From positions 558,001 to 622,000 of the forward strand of contig NZ_BMRV01000001.1 in NCBI RefSeq assembly GCF_014648815.1: a stretch of DNA of 64,000 nt. Direction: 5' to 3'. The position numbers were made by a program, and so were the translations under genes. The first letter of the stretch is position 1; each line of letters begins with the position of its first letter. Below are positions 1 to 8,655 of the stretch, in pieces. The notes under the pieces were generated by a model that saw nothing but the letters and a program-made list of their open reading frames with translations, ran no database searches and was not told the origin of the DNA. Source of the DNA: Streptomyces flaveolus (GTDB taxonomy: Bacteria; Actinomycetota; Actinomycetes; Streptomycetales; Streptomycetaceae).

Positions 1-338
1 ACGTACGCGGCACGACGCTGCGCGGCCGGGGCTGGACCCGCGACGGCGGCGACCTCTACGAGACGCTGGACCGCCTGAACAAGGAGGGCTGCGCCCGGTA
101 CGTCGTCACCGACATCGCCAAGGACGGCACCCTCCAGGGCCCCAACCTGGAGCTCCTGAAGAACGTGTGCGCGGCCACCGACCGCCCGGTCGTGGCGTCC
201 GGCGGCGTGTCCTCCCTGGACGACCTGCGCGCGATCGCCGGTCTCGTCCCGGCCGGTGTCGAGGGCGCCATCGTCGGGAAAGCCCTGTACGCGAAGGCGT
301 TCACTCTGGAAGAGGCCTTGGAGGCTGTGTCGCCATGA
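1..338 (+). CDS. priA: Phosphoribosyl isomerase A (PriA, HisA/TrpF), C-terminal part
   Basis: Only the last ~111 codons are present; the 5' end lies outside the window and the frame opens at base 3. The visible part is the second half of a TIM barrel: the TDIAKDGT strand/loop holds the aspartate used as general acid/base in HisA, and VVASGGVSS plus GAIVGKALY are the C-terminal phosphate-binding loops. In actinobacteria PriA isomerises both ProFAR (histidine) and phosphoribosylanthranilate (tryptophan). The TGA stop overlaps the next start by 4 bp. Assignment to PriA rather than plain HisA rests on the actinobacterial context and on the absence of trpF among the trp genes seen here. Confidence 0.9.
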   Translation, partial: VRGTTLRGRGWTRDGGDLYETLDRLNKEGCARYVVTDIAKDGTLQGPNLELLKNVCAATDRPVVASGGVSSLDDLRAIAGLVPAGVEGAIVGKALYAKAFTLEEALEAVSP

Positions 339-739
339 CATCCGAAGCCGTACGGCGCGTGCAGAGCGGAAGTCCCTGGGAAGAGTCCTTCGGTTTCGCA
401 CGGGCCGTCGCGGCGGGTGACCGTGTCATCGTGGCGGGCACGACCGCGTTCAAGGGCGACGTGCTGTACGGCGACGGCGACCCGTACGAACAGACCAAGG
501 TGGCCTTCACCACCGCGGTCGAGGCGATCGGCGAGTTCGGTCTCGCCATCGAGTCCGTGATCCGCACCCGTGTGTACCTGGCACATTCACGCGACGTGGA
601 CGCGGCGGGCCGGGCCCACAAGGAGCTGTTCGACTCCGTGCGCCCGGCCACGACCCTGCTGGTCGTGGAGGGATTCATCGACTCGCGGGTCCTGGTCACA
701 GTCGAAGTGGAAGCGTATAGAGGAGCCGTGGATTCATGA
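335..739 (+). CDS. RidA family (YjgF/UK114) protein
   Basis: This 134-residue protein has the size and fold signature of the Rid family. It shows a [11 protein letters not shown] strand, a middle segment predicting helix packing ([14 protein letters not shown]), an R-x-R-x-Y stretch near residue 80, and the typical end [11 protein letters not shown] followed by V-x-VE-x-EAY. Rid proteins hydrolyse reactive enamine/imine intermediates released by PLP enzymes. The conserved Arg that binds the carboxylate in true RidA is not clearly in place, so the subfamily is uncertain. It starts in ATGA overlap with priA and its TGA overlaps the hisF start by 4 bp, so it sits translationally coupled inside the histidine operon. 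Confidence 0.85.
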   Translation: MTSEAVRRVQSGSPWEESFGFARAVAAGDRVIVAGTTAFKGDVLYGDGDPYEQTKVAFTTAVEAIGEFGLAIESVIRTRVYLAHSRDVDAAGRAHKELFDSVRPATTLLVVEGFIDSRVLVTVEVEAYRGAVDS

Positions 740-1491
740 CCCTGGCGGTCCGAGTCATCCCCTGCCTGGACGTGGACAACGGCCGGGTCGTCAAGGGCGT
801 CAACTTCCAGAACCTGCGCGACGCGGGCGACCCCGTCGAGATGGCCAAGGTGTACGACGCCGAAGGCGCCGACGAGCTGACGTTCCTGGACATCACCGCC
901 TCGTCGGGCAACCGCGAGACGACCTACGACGTGGTGCGCCGCACCGCCGAGCAGGTGTTCATCCCGCTGACCGTCGGTGGCGGCGTGCGCACCGCCGAGG
1001 ACGTCGACAAGCTGCTGCGGGCCGGCGCGGACAAGGTGGGCGTCAACACCGCCGCCATCGCCCGCCCCGACCTGATCCGCGAGATCGCCGAGCGCTTCGG
1101 CCGCCAGGTCCTCGTGCTGTCGGTCGACGCCCGCCGCACCGAGGCCGGCACCTTCGAGGTGACCACCCACGGCGGCCGGCGCGGCACCGGCATCGACGCG
1201 GTCGAGTGGGCGCACCGGGCCGCCGAGCTGGGCGCGGGGGAGATCCTGCTCAACTCGATGGACGCGGACGGCACGAAGGACGGCTACGACCTGGAGATGA
1301 TCGCGGCCGTCCGCAAGCACGTCTCGGTCCCGGTGATCGCCTCCGGCGGCGCGGGCCGCCTCGCCGACTTCCCGCCGGCCGTCGCGGCGGGCGCGGACGC
1401 GGTCCTCGCGGCGTCCGTGTTCCACTTCGGTGATCTGCGCATCGGTCAGGTGAAGGACGCCCTGCGGGAGGCGGGTCACCCCGTCCGGTAG
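736..1491 (+). CDS. hisF: Imidazole glycerol phosphate synthase, cyclase subunit HisF
   Basis: HisF uses ammonia channelled from HisH to convert PRFAR into imidazole glycerol phosphate and AICAR. The 251-residue length is standard. The N-terminal motif [16 protein letters not shown] carries the first catalytic aspartate (residue 12), and the second is in the LSVDARRT strand near residue 131. The phosphate-binding loops GGGVRT and ASGGAG are intact, as is the [11 protein letters not shown] loop. The start overlaps the RidA-like gene by 4 bp. A perfect hairpin 14 bp after the stop ends this operon. Confidence 0.97.
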   Translation: MTLAVRVIPCLDVDNGRVVKGVNFQNLRDAGDPVEMAKVYDAEGADELTFLDITASSGNRETTYDVVRRTAEQVFIPLTVGGGVRTAEDVDKLLRAGADKVGVNTAAIARPDLIREIAERFGRQVLVLSVDARRTEAGTFEVTTHGGRRGTGIDAVEWAHRAAELGAGEILLNSMDADGTKDGYDLEMIAAVRKHVSVPVIASGGAGRLADFPPAVAAGADAVLAASVFHFGDLRIGQVKDALREAGHPVR

Positions 1492-1504
1492 CACCCCGCA
1501 CGAC

Positions 1505-1531
1505 AGCCCCGGCCGCCGGACGGCCGGGGCT
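1505..1531. terminator. Terminator after hisF
   Basis: A perfect 11-bp GC stem (1505-1515 with 1521-1531) and a 5-nt loop are followed by TTTCCC. It lies 13 bp after the hisF stop and before the MFS gene on the same strand, so it most likely ends the his transcript. Confidence 0.8.
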
Positions 1532-1575
1532 TTCCCGTTCCGTGTCCGAGGGGCCCCTCTGGAGGACCACCGCCC

Positions 1576-2829
1576 GTGCCGAACGCACTCATACCGCGGG
1601 CCGCCGCCACCCCCGTCCCGGCCCACCGCGACGCCAACGTCCTGCGCTGGGCCGCCGCCTACACCGCCTCCATGCTCGGCGACACCGTCTTCTTCCTGGC
1701 GCTGTCCTGGGCCGCCGTGCAGAACGGCACCCCCGCCCAGGCCGGCCTCGTCACCGCCGTGAGCGCGGTGCCCCGGGCGCTGCTCATGCTCGGTGGCGGC
1801 GTGATCGCCGACCGGCTGGGCCCGCGCCGGGTCGTCATCGGCAGCGACGCCGTACGGTGCGTCACGGTCCTGGCGGTCGCCGCCGTGCTCTTCGCGACCG
1901 ACCCCGGGCTGTGGCTGCTGGTGCTGCTCGCCGTCGTCTTCGGGACCGTCGACGCCGTGTTCCTGCCGGCCGTCGGAGCGCTGCCCGCCCGTATCACCGC
2001 CAAGGACCAGCTCGCCCGGGTCCAGGGCATGCGCGGTCTCGCCGTGCGCTTCGCCGCCGTCGTGGGCGCCCCGCTCGGCGGGCTCGGCGTGGCGGCCGGC
2101 GGGCCGGCGGCGGCCTTCGCGCTCGCCGGGGCACTGATCGCGGTGTCGGTGCCGCTGCTGGTCTCCGTGCGGATGCGGGACCTGCCCCCGGACGACGCCC
2201 CGGCCGCCGACCGGGACACCACCGCCTGGCGCGATCTGCGGGACGGGCTGCGCCACATCCGCCACCACCGCGTCCTCGGCCCCCTGATGGTGGTCATCGC
2301 CCTCGGCGACCTCGGCTTCGTCGGCCCCCTCAACGTCGGCCTGACCCTGCTCGCGGACGAGCGCGGCTGGGGCGCCTCCGGCATGGGCTGGGTGCTCGCC
2401 GGATTCGGCACGGGGGCGGGCACGGCGGCCCTGCTGCTGACCGTACGAGGCCGCGTGCCGCACGCCGGGCTGGTCGCCGCCGGCGCGATCATCCCCGGCG
2501 CCGCCGCGATCGCCGGCCTGGCGTACGTGCCCGGCCTGCCCGGCGCCGTCGGCGTCGCGGTGCTCGTCGGGCTGCTCACCGGGCTCAGCGGAGCCGTGTG
2601 CGGGGCCCTGCTGCAGACCCAGGCGGCGCCCACCTACCTCGGGCGGGTCACCGCGGCCGCCGGCATCGTCAGCCTCGGCATCGCGCCGCTCGGCATGCCG
2701 CTGTCCGCCGCGGCCATCGGCCTCTGGGGCACCGGCCCCGTCTTCGCCGTCAGCGCCGCCGTCTGCGCCCTCGGCGGGGTCGTCGCCCTGTGCGCACCCG
2801 ACCTGCGGCGGGCCGAACTGCCGCGGTGA
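1576..2829 (+). CDS. MFS transporter (drug-exporter-like)
   Basis: A 417-residue polytopic protein with about 12 hydrophobic segments. The N-terminal half has the MFS loop 2-3 signature as GGGVIADRLGPRRVV (residues ~74-88), matching the G-x-x-x-D-R-x-G-R-R/K pattern. A polar loop around residue 205-220 (LPPDDAPAADRDT) separates the two six-helix halves. This layout resembles the actinobacterial MFS group that includes antibiotic and enterobactin exporters (EntS-like). The GTG start at 1576 is preceded by GGAGG at a suitable distance. It lies between two hairpins or repeats and appears to be its own transcription unit. The substrate cannot be told from sequence. Confidence 0.88.
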   Translation: MPNALIPRAAATPVPAHRDANVLRWAAAYTASMLGDTVFFLALSWAAVQNGTPAQAGLVTAVSAVPRALLMLGGGVIADRLGPRRVVIGSDAVRCVTVLAVAAVLFATDPGLWLLVLLAVVFGTVDAVFLPAVGALPARITAKDQLARVQGMRGLAVRFAAVVGAPLGGLGVAAGGPAAAFALAGALIAVSVPLLVSVRMRDLPPDDAPAADRDTTAWRDLRDGLRHIRHHRVLGPLMVVIALGDLGFVGPLNVGLTLLADERGWGASGMGWVLAGFGTGAGTAALLLTVRGRVPHAGLVAAGAIIPGAAAIAGLAYVPGLPGAVGVAVLVGLLTGLSGAVCGALLQTQAAPTYLGRVTAAAGIVSLGIAPLGMPLSAAAIGLWGTGPVFAVSAAVCALGGVVALCAPDLRRAELPR

Positions 2830-2859
2830 CGCCGCCGCCAGCCGGCCGCCGCGTGACCG

Positions 2860-3028
2860 CGCCGGCGGTGGGCCCGGAGCCGTTGCCGGCCGGTTCGGCG
2901 GTGGGTCCGGAGCCTCTTGCCGCCCGCGCCGGCGGTCGGTGCTGAGTCTCTTGCCGACCGCGCCGGCGGTCGGTGCTGAGTCTCTTGCCGACCGCGTCGG
3001 CGGTCGGCCCAGAGCCCCCGGCCGACCG
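2860..3028. repeat. Five tandem ~34-bp repeats
   Basis: Five head-to-tail units lie between the converging MFS and TIGR03085-type genes: 2860-2892, 2893-2926, 2927-2960, 2961-2994 and 2995-3028. Units 3 and 4 are identical over 34 bp; the outer copies are degenerate. The core is a GCCGGCGGT block followed by a CTCTTGCCG-like block. The array begins 30 bp after the MFS stop and stops 28 bp before the end of the minus-strand gene. Stop-free frames exist across it but have no start with a ribosome site. Confidence 0.85.
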
Positions 3029-3056
3029 GGCCGCCGGACCCGTGCCGCCGGACCCG

Positions 3057-3692
3057 TCAGATCCCGAGCTGCTTCGTCTCGCTCAGCCGGACGATCGCGT
3101 CCTTCTCGCCCTCCAGCTCCACCTTCGCCGCGCTCTGCCGCCCGTACGCGAACAGCAGCAGCTCGGACGGCTCGCCCGTCGCCGTCACCACCGGCGTACC
3201 GCGGTGGGCGACCGTCGTCTGGCCGTTCGGGCGGCGCAGCACCAGGCCCGTCGGGATGCCCCGGCCCACCAGCCGGGCGGTGCGCTCCAGCCGGGACCAC
3301 AGGGTGTCCTGGAAGACCGGGTCCAGCTCGCGCGGCGACCAGTCCGGCTGGGCGCGGCGGACGTCCTCGGTGTGGATGTAGAACTCCACCGTGTTCGCCG
3401 CCTCGTCGACCTGCTTGAGCTGGAACGGCGAGAACCGCGGCGGACCGGTGCGGATCAGCTGGATCAGCTCGTCGTACGGCTTCGCCGCGTACTCCTCCAT
3501 CACCCGGTCCAGGCGGGACGCCAGCTGCTTGATCAGGGTGCCGCCGGCGGCGTCCGGCCGGCGCTCGCGGACCACCACGTGCGCGGCGAGGTCCCGGGCC
3601 CGCCAGCCCTCGCAGAGGGTGGGGGCGTCCGGACCCGCCGTCTCCAACAGGTCGGCCAGCAGAAGTCGTTCACGCTTCGCGAATGTCGACAT
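3057..3692 (-). CDS. TIGR03085 family protein (DinB/MDMPI-like fold)
   Basis: A 211-residue protein of the actinobacterial group named TIGR03085, related to mycothiol-dependent maleylpyruvate isomerase and DinB four-helix proteins. Visible marks are the N-terminal RLLLADLLE helix, the family-typical [17 protein letters not shown] stretch (residues ~27-43) whose His is a presumed metal ligand, and [13 protein letters not shown] (~107-119) supplying another His. Mycothiol-dependent chemistry is a family-level expectation, not something the sequence proves. The ATG at 3692 was chosen because upstream codons in the same frame overlap the divergent hisI promoter region and look non-coding. Confidence 0.8.
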   Translation of the reverse strand: MSTFAKRERLLLADLLETAGPDAPTLCEGWRARDLAAHVVVRERRPDAAGGTLIKQLASRLDRVMEEYAAKPYDELIQLIRTGPPRFSPFQLKQVDEAANTVEFYIHTEDVRRAQPDWSPRELDPVFQDTLWSRLERTARLVGRGIPTGLVLRRPNGQTTVAHRGTPVVTATGEPSELLLFAYGRQSAAKVELEGEKDAIVRLSETKQLGI

Positions 3693-3775
3693 GCCAGCCA
3701 GCCTACGGCCGTCCACCGGGTCCGCCCAGTGGACGGCGCCGGGGCGTGGCCCCCGCGCGCGGCACAATGGGCGTC

Positions 3776-4177
3776 ATGACCAGCAGCTCCTCCCGGCGCC
3801 CCAGCCCGCTCGACCCGGAGATCGCCGCGCGCCTCAAGCGCAGTGCCGACGGCCTCCTGCCCGCCATCGCCCAGCAGTACGACACCGGGGAGGTGCTGAT
3901 GCTCGGCTGGATGGACGACGAGGCACTGCACCGCACGCTCACCACGGGCCGCTGCACCTACTGGTCGCGCAGCCGCCAGGAGTACTGGGTGAAGGGCGAC
4001 ACCTCCGGGCACTTCCAGTGGGTGAAGTCCGTCGCCCTGGACTGCGACGCCGACACCGTCCTGGTCAAGGTCGACCAGGTCGGCGCCGCCTGCCACACCG
4101 GCGCCCGCACCTGCTTCGACGCCGATGTCCTGATCGAGGACGGCGCGGGTGCCGAGGCGCCCGGCGCGGATCAGTAG
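3776..4177 (+). CDS. hisI: Phosphoribosyl-AMP cyclohydrolase HisI
   Basis: HisI opens the adenine ring of PR-AMP in histidine biosynthesis. The protein is 133 residues, monofunctional (no HisE domain), as usual in actinobacteria. It contains the W-S-R-S-R-x-E-x-W-x-KG-x-TSG signature and the CDAD/CHTG-x-x-x-CF metal-binding cysteines and aspartates (residues ~85-110). Two in-frame ATGs exist at 3767 and 3776; the second fits family alignments. It is divergent from the TIGR03085-type gene and its stop is 11 bp before trpE. Confidence 0.95.
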   Translation: MTSSSSRRPSPLDPEIAARLKRSADGLLPAIAQQYDTGEVLMLGWMDDEALHRTLTTGRCTYWSRSRQEYWVKGDTSGHFQWVKSVALDCDADTVLVKVDQVGAACHTGARTCFDADVLIEDGAGAEAPGADQ

Positions 4178-4188
4178 GGTCTGCCGCC

Positions 4189-5688
4189 ATGGACGTCATG
4201 GACCTCGACACCTTCCGCAAGCTGGCCGCCGACCGCCGGGTGATCCCGGTCAGCCGCAAGCTCCTCGCCGACGGCGACACCCCGGTCGCCCTGTACCGCA
4301 AGCTCGCCGCCGAGCGCCCCGGCACGTTCCTGCTGGAGTCCGCGGAGAACGGCCGCTCCTGGTCCCGGTACTCCTTCGTAGGCGTCCGCAGCGCCGCCAC
4401 CCTCACCGCACGGGACGGCGAGGCCCACTGGCAGGGCACCCCGCCCGTCGGCGTGCCCACCGGAGGCGACCCGCTCGCCGCCCTGCGCGCCACCGTCGAG
4501 GCCCTGCACACCCCCCGCGACCTCGCCCACGACCTGGGCCTGCCGCCGTTCACCGGCGGCATGGTCGGCTACCTCGGCTACGACATCGTGCGCCGCCTGG
4601 AGAAGGTAGGCCCGGGGGAGCGCGACGACCTGAAGCTTCCCGAGCTGACCATGCTGCTCACCAGCGACCTCGCCGTCATGGACCACTGGGAGGGCTCGGT
4701 CCTGCTGATCGCCAACGCGATCAACCACAACGACCTCGAGACGGGGGTCGACGAGGCCTACGCCGACGCCGTCGCCCGCCTGGACGCCATGGAGGCCGAC
4801 CTCACGCGCGCGGTGGCCCAGCCCCCGGCCGCACTGCCGCCCTCGGAGCTGCCCGAGTACACCGCGCTGTGGGGCGGCCCCGACTTCCAGGACGCCGTCG
4901 AGGACATCAAGGAGCGCATCCGCGCGGGCGAGGCCTTCCAGGTCGTCCCCTCGCAGCGCTTCGAGACGCCGTGCACGGCGAGCGCCCTGGACGTGTACCG
5001 GGTGCTGCGGGCCACCAACCCGTCCCCGTACATGTATCTGCTGCGCCTCGACGGCTTCGACGTCGTCGGCTCGTCCCCCGAGGCGCTGGTCAAGGTCGAG
5101 GACGGGCGGGCCATGGTCCACCCCATCGCCGGCACCCGGCCCCGCGGCGCCACCCCGCAGGAGGACCAGGCCCTCGCCGACGAGCTGCTCGCCGATCCCA
5201 AGGAGCGCGCCGAACACCTGATGCTCGTCGACCTCGGCCGCAACGACCTCGGACGCGTCTGCGAACCCGGCTCGGTCGAGGTGGTCGACTTCATGTCCGT
5301 CGAGCGGTACTCGCACGTCATGCACATCGTCTCGACGGTCACCGGACGGGTCGCCCCGGGCCGCACCGCCTTCGACGTCCTCACCGCCTGCTTCCCGGCC
5401 GGCACCCTCTCCGGCGCCCCCAAGCCGCGCGCCCTGCAGATCATCGACGAACTCGAACCGTCCCGCCGCGGCCTGTACGGCGGCTGCGTCGGCTACCTCG
5501 ACTTCGCGGGCGACTCCGACACCGCCATCGCCATCCGCACGGCACTGCTGCGCGACGGCACGGCCTACGTGCAGGCGGGCGCCGGGGTCGTCGCCGACTC
5601 CGACCCGGTCGCCGAGGACACCGAGTGCCGCAACAAGGCGGCGGCGGTGCTCAGGGCGGTGCACACGGCCAACCGGCTGGGGCAATAG
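4189..5688 (+). CDS. trpE: Anthranilate synthase component I TrpE
   Basis: TrpE converts chorismate to anthranilate with ammonia from the glutaminase TrpG, which is not in this window. The 499-residue protein has the N-terminal regulatory domain with LLES (residues ~45-48), the feedback tryptophan-binding motif, so end-product inhibition is expected. The C-terminal chorismate-binding domain carries [22 protein letters not shown] and SGAPKPRAL. The start lies only 11 bp after hisI; a TAGGGT hexamer overlaps the hisI stop 8 bp before the ATG, so a leaderless transcript is possible. A strong hairpin follows the stop. Confidence 0.96.
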   Translation: MDVMDLDTFRKLAADRRVIPVSRKLLADGDTPVALYRKLAAERPGTFLLESAENGRSWSRYSFVGVRSAATLTARDGEAHWQGTPPVGVPTGGDPLAALRATVEALHTPRDLAHDLGLPPFTGGMVGYLGYDIVRRLEKVGPGERDDLKLPELTMLLTSDLAVMDHWEGSVLLIANAINHNDLETGVDEAYADAVARLDAMEADLTRAVAQPPAALPPSELPEYTALWGGPDFQDAVEDIKERIRAGEAFQVVPSQRFETPCTASALDVYRVLRATNPSPYMYLLRLDGFDVVGSSPEALVKVEDGRAMVHPIAGTRPRGATPQEDQALADELLADPKERAEHLMLVDLGRNDLGRVCEPGSVEVVDFMSVERYSHVMHIVSTVTGRVAPGRTAFDVLTACFPAGTLSGAPKPRALQIIDELEPSRRGLYGGCVGYLDFAGDSDTAIAIRTALLRDGTAYVQAGAGVVADSDPVAEDTECRNKAAAVLRAVHTANRLGQ

Positions 5689-5710
5689 GGCCATTCTCAC
5701 GCCTCCGATT

Positions 5711-5744
5711 CCGAACCCCGGGTGACGGTTCGCCCGGGGTTCGG
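5711..5744. terminator. Perfect 12-bp hairpin between trpE and the membrane-protein gene
   Basis: The arms 5711-5722 and 5733-5744 are perfectly complementary with a 10-nt loop. No T run follows, and the next start codon is only 7 bp away, so it could end trpE transcripts, stabilise their 3' end, or control the next gene's translation. Confidence 0.6.
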
Positions 5745-5750
5745 GCGATA

Positions 5751-6392
5751 GTGGAGTACGTGACAGCTGTTCCTCACCCCCGTACCCCCGCCGCAGGACC
5801 CGCCCGGGCCGGCCGCCGGAGCCTCGCCGCCGCCCTGCTGTGCGGTGCGCTCGGCGCGGCCGTCGCCCTGCTCGCCACCCGGCAGGAGTGGTCGGAGGGC
5901 ACCGCGACGGTGGCCGGCGGCGCGTTCCCCCTGACCGCCAAGGGCAGCGACGTCACGGGCGTCCCCGCGGCGCTCGCGATAGTGGGCCTCGCCGCGCTCG
6001 TCGCCGTCTTCGCGGTCCGCCGCGCCGGCCGGTTCGCCGTCGCCGCCGTGCTCGCGCTGAGCGGCGCGGGCACCGTCGCCGCGGCCCTGGCCGGCGCCTC
6101 CGACAGCTCCGCGCTGGACGACAAGGCCGCCGAGGCGGCCGGTGACACCTCGGCCACCGTGGACGCCCTCTCCCACACCGCCTGGCCCTACGTCGCGGCC
6201 GTCGGCGGGGTCCTGCTCCTGCTGGCCGGGCTGCTCGCCCTGCGCTACGGCCGGCTGTGGCCCGCGATGTCCGGCCGCTACGAACGCGACGGCACCCCGC
6301 GCCCGCGCCGCAAGGCACAGACCGTCGACCCCGACCGCCCCGAGGACCTGTGGAAGGCCCTGGACCGCGGCGAGGACCCGACCGGCGCCTGA
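5751..6392 (+). CDS. Trp-region conserved membrane protein (TIGR02234 type)
   Basis: This 213-residue protein matches the actinobacterial TIGR02234 group, which is almost always located between trpE and trpC. It has four predicted membrane segments: around residues 28-45 (AAALLCGALGAAVALLA), 75-95, 100-120 and 160-180, with an extracellular W-S-E-G-T-A-like loop after the first. The C-terminus is charged and Arg/Lys-rich (RPRRKAQT). GTG starts at 5751 and 5760 are in frame; the second would give 210 residues. The function is unknown; location suggests a link with tryptophan metabolism, but no catalytic motif is visible. Confidence 0.82.
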   Translation: MEYVTAVPHPRTPAAGPARAGRRSLAAALLCGALGAAVALLATRQEWSEGTATVAGGAFPLTAKGSDVTGVPAALAIVGLAALVAVFAVRRAGRFAVAAVLALSGAGTVAAALAGASDSSALDDKAAEAAGDTSATVDALSHTAWPYVAAVGGVLLLLAGLLALRYGRLWPAMSGRYERDGTPRPRRKAQTVDPDRPEDLWKALDRGEDPTGA

Positions 6393-6588
6393 CCCGCGGC
6401 GACCCGGCGCGACCACGCGGTTCAGCCGCGCCCGCCGGGGCACCCGTACACGCGCCACGCACGATGGGGGCGTCCGGCGGTCGCGACGCGCGCGTGGAGT
6501 ACACCCCCGGTCACGGCGCGCGCGTGCGTGCGGGACAATGGGCGCGAGCATCCTGCTCAGACACGTACACAGCAACGAGGAGCAAGCA

Positions 6589-6840
6589 ATGGCGGGCAGC
6601 AGCCACGGTCACACCCCGGCCGCCTGGACGGGTGTCATCATCACCTTCATCGGTTTCTGCATCGCGGGCGTGTTCATGGTGGCGGCCCAGCCGGCGGGCT
6701 TCTGGGTCGGCATGGCGGTCGTGCTCCTCGGCGGCGTCGTGGGCTTCATCATGCGCGCGATGGGCCTCGGCCAGCCGAAGGAGAACCACCCGGTGCACCA
6801 GGTCGCCGAGACCCGCGCGCCGGCCGGCGCCAAGGGCTGA
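6589..6840 (+). CDS. HGxxPAAW-motif small membrane protein
   Basis: An 83-residue protein starting AGSSHGHTPAAW, the hallmark of a small actinobacterial membrane family known only by this motif. Two hydrophobic helices follow (residues ~15-33 and ~38-56), then a short charged tail. The ATG is preceded by GAGGAG at 8 bp. It is part of the membrane-protein trio between trpE and trpC. No function is known. Confidence 0.85.
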   Translation: MAGSSHGHTPAAWTGVIITFIGFCIAGVFMVAAQPAGFWVGMAVVLLGGVVGFIMRAMGLGQPKENHPVHQVAETRAPAGAKG

Positions 6841-6943
6841 CCCGACCGCGCTCGCGCAGTACTCCCTGAGGGGTGGACCGGCACCAGGGTGCCGGGGCCG
6901 CCCCTCACGTGCGTGTACGGCTCGTGCCGGGCAGAATGCGGGC

Positions 6944-7399
6944 GTGGACGCCGACCGCCGGAAACCGGCCCCGATCAGAAACCTGCCCTCGGCGGGCGCG
7001 CCGGCCGTCGCGGCCCGCCTCGCCGTCCCGGCCGGGGTGCTGGCGGCCGTCGTCGGCGCCTTCGCCTACGTGGGGAGCGTGGACCCCAACGAGCCCGGCC
7101 ACTACCCCGTCTGCCCGCTGCTCCGCTTCACCGGCCTGTACTGCCCCGGCTGCGGCGGTCTGCGCAGTGCCCACGCGTTCGTCCACGGGGACGTCCTGAC
7201 CGCGCTGCACGCCAACGCGCCGGCCGTCCTCGGCTATCTGGCCTTCGCCGTGCTGTGGACCGTCTGGGTGGTCCGCGCGGTGCGCGGCCGCCCCGTCAGG
7301 GTCGGCCTGGGCCCGGTGCACCTGTGGACGCTGGGCACATTGCTGCTGGTCTTCACCGTTGTCCGGAACCTGCCGTTCGGTGGCTGGCTCATCCCTTGA
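6944..7399 (+). CDS. DUF2752 membrane protein
   Basis: A 151-residue protein with the DUF2752 signature CPGCGGLRSAHAFVHGD (residues ~67-83) just after the first membrane segment, flanked by three hydrophobic helices (~23-42, ~90-112, ~125-143). The CPxCG motif could bind metal or form a disulfide; this is family-level inference. The GTG at 6944 fits the frame, although its ribosome site is weak. The stop is 118 bp before trpC. Confidence 0.8.
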   Translation: MDADRRKPAPIRNLPSAGAPAVAARLAVPAGVLAAVVGAFAYVGSVDPNEPGHYPVCPLLRFTGLYCPGCGGLRSAHAFVHGDVLTALHANAPAVLGYLAFAVLWTVWVVRAVRGRPVRVGLGPVHLWTLGTLLLVFTVVRNLPFGGWLIP

Positions 7400-7517
7400 T
7401 CACCCGACGAATGTCCAGGTAGTGGGACCGGCGGCCCACCGGATGCGGGACCGCCGCCCCGCTGCGGATACCATCGGAGTGACCACAGGTTCCGCCGTCT
7501 GAAAGGGGGCCGCTCGC

Positions 7518-8327
7518 GTGAGTGTGCTCGACGAGATCATCGACGGAGTCCGTGCCGACCTCGCGGAACGGCAGGCGCGCGTCAGCCTCGACGAGCTCAA
7601 GGAGCGCGCGGCCAAGGCTCGCCCCGCCAAGGACGGCGTGAGCGCCCTGCGGGGCGACGGCGTCAAGGTCATCTGCGAGGTCAAGCGCTCCAGCCCGTCC
7701 AAAGGCGCGCTGGCCGCCATCGCCGACCCGGCCGGACTCGCCGCGGACTACGAGGCGGGCGGCGCCGCCGTCATCTCCGTCCTCACCGAACAGCGCCGCT
7801 TCGGCGGCTCGCTGGCCGACCTGGACTCCGTCCGCGCCCGCGTGGACATCCCCGTGCTGCGCAAGGACTTCATCGTCACGTCGTACCAGCTCTGGGAGGC
7901 CCGGGCGCACGGCGCCGACCTCGTGCTGCTGATCGTCGCGGCCCTCGACCAGCCGGCCCTGGAGTCGCTGATCGAGCGCGCCGAGTCCATCGGTCTCACC
8001 CCGCTCGTCGAGGTGCACGACGAGGACGAGGTCGAGCGCGCGGTCGACGCCGGCGCGAAGATCATCGGCGTGAACGCGCGCAACCTGAAGACCCTCGAGG
8101 TCGACCGCGGCACGTTCGAGCGGGTCGCCCCGGAGATCCCCGCGCACATCGTGAAGGTCGCCGAATCCGGCGTCCGCGGCCCGCACGACCTCATCGCCTA
8201 CGCCAACGAGGGCGCGGACGCGGTCCTGGTCGGCGAGTCGCTGGTCACCGGCCGCGACCCCAGGACGGCCGTCTCCGACCTGGTGGCCGCCGGCGAGCAC
8301 CCGGCACTGCGTCACGGCCGCGGCTGA
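7518..8327 (+). CDS. trpC: Indole-3-glycerol phosphate synthase TrpC
   Basis: TrpC closes the indole ring from CdRP. The 269-residue monofunctional protein shows the signature [12 protein letters not shown] (residues ~56-67) with the catalytic Lys, LRKDFI with the second Lys (~117), the EVHDEDE loop, and the phosphate loop [10 protein letters not shown]. The GTG start has a GAAAGGGGG ribosome site 10 bp upstream. It precedes trpM, trpB and trpA on the same strand. Confidence 0.96.
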   Translation: MSVLDEIIDGVRADLAERQARVSLDELKERAAKARPAKDGVSALRGDGVKVICEVKRSSPSKGALAAIADPAGLAADYEAGGAAVISVLTEQRRFGGSLADLDSVRARVDIPVLRKDFIVTSYQLWEARAHGADLVLLIVAALDQPALESLIERAESIGLTPLVEVHDEDEVERAVDAGAKIIGVNARNLKTLEVDRGTFERVAPEIPAHIVKVAESGVRGPHDLIAYANEGADAVLVGESLVTGRDPRTAVSDLVAAGEHPALRHGRG

Positions 8328-8334
8328 CCCCCGG

Positions 8335-8340
8335 TAGGCT
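8335..8340 (+). promoter_or_regulatory. Possible -10 element for a leaderless trpM transcript
   Basis: TAGGCT ends 7 bp before the trpM ATG, the spacing expected if transcription begins at the start codon. The -35 region is not recognisable, so this is tentative. Confidence 0.35.
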
Positions 8341-8347
8341 GATTCCC

Positions 8348-8542
8348 ATGACGCTCCCGCTCGTCCCGGCTCCCCGGGACCCTTACGCGCGCCTGGCGCG
8401 AGGCTGCCGCCCCCGCGGCTGCCGCGCCCCCGCACGCCGGGTCCACGGCCGCCGGGTGCGGTACGTCATCGGTGACGAACCGGGGCAAGTGAACGGCATG
8501 CGATGGCTCAAGCGCCCCGTAAGGGGCGCGGGGCCGTACTGA
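8348..8542 (+). CDS. trpM: Tryptophan biosynthesis modulator TrpM
   Basis: A 64-residue basic protein lying between trpC and trpB. Its core, LARGCRPRGCRAPARRV followed by HGRRVRYVIGDEPGQVNG, is what I recall of S. coelicolor TrpM, reported to modulate tryptophan biosynthesis and development. Two cysteines (C21 and C26) are embedded in Arg-rich sequence. No ribosome site is obvious upstream and a TAGGCT hexamer sits 7 bp before the ATG, suggesting leaderless expression. The last ~10 codons are read from an interspersed repeat (see that entry), so the C-terminus is unlikely to be under strong constraint. Confidence 0.85.
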   Translation: MTLPLVPAPRDPYARLARGCRPRGCRAPARRVHGRRVRYVIGDEPGQVNGMRWLKRPVRGAGPY

Positions 8543-8595
8543 ATATGCGACTCCGTCGCGTGGGCCCGAGCACCCAGCGACGGCCCGCACAGGCC
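8510..8595 (+). repeat. Streptomyces interspersed palindromic repeat (REP-like)
   Basis: The element opens with a perfect 7-bp stem (8512-8518 with 8523-8529, loop GTAA), continues GCGGGGCC..ACTGAATATGCG, and has a second small stem GCGAC-TCC-GTCGC before GTGGGC. From memory this layout matches a short repeat scattered through Streptomyces genomes between genes. Here it lies between trpM and trpB and overlaps the 3' end of trpM. Confidence 0.65.
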
Positions 8596-8655
8596 TGACG
8601 ACCCGCGCTCCCACGGCGAAGGTGCCCACACAGACACTCACCGTGAGGTTCACGC

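Noticed and set aside
2939..3779. Plus-strand frames across the tandem repeats and the TIGR03085-type gene
   Set aside because: They have no ribosome site, run through a repeat array, and lie antisense to a conserved gene.
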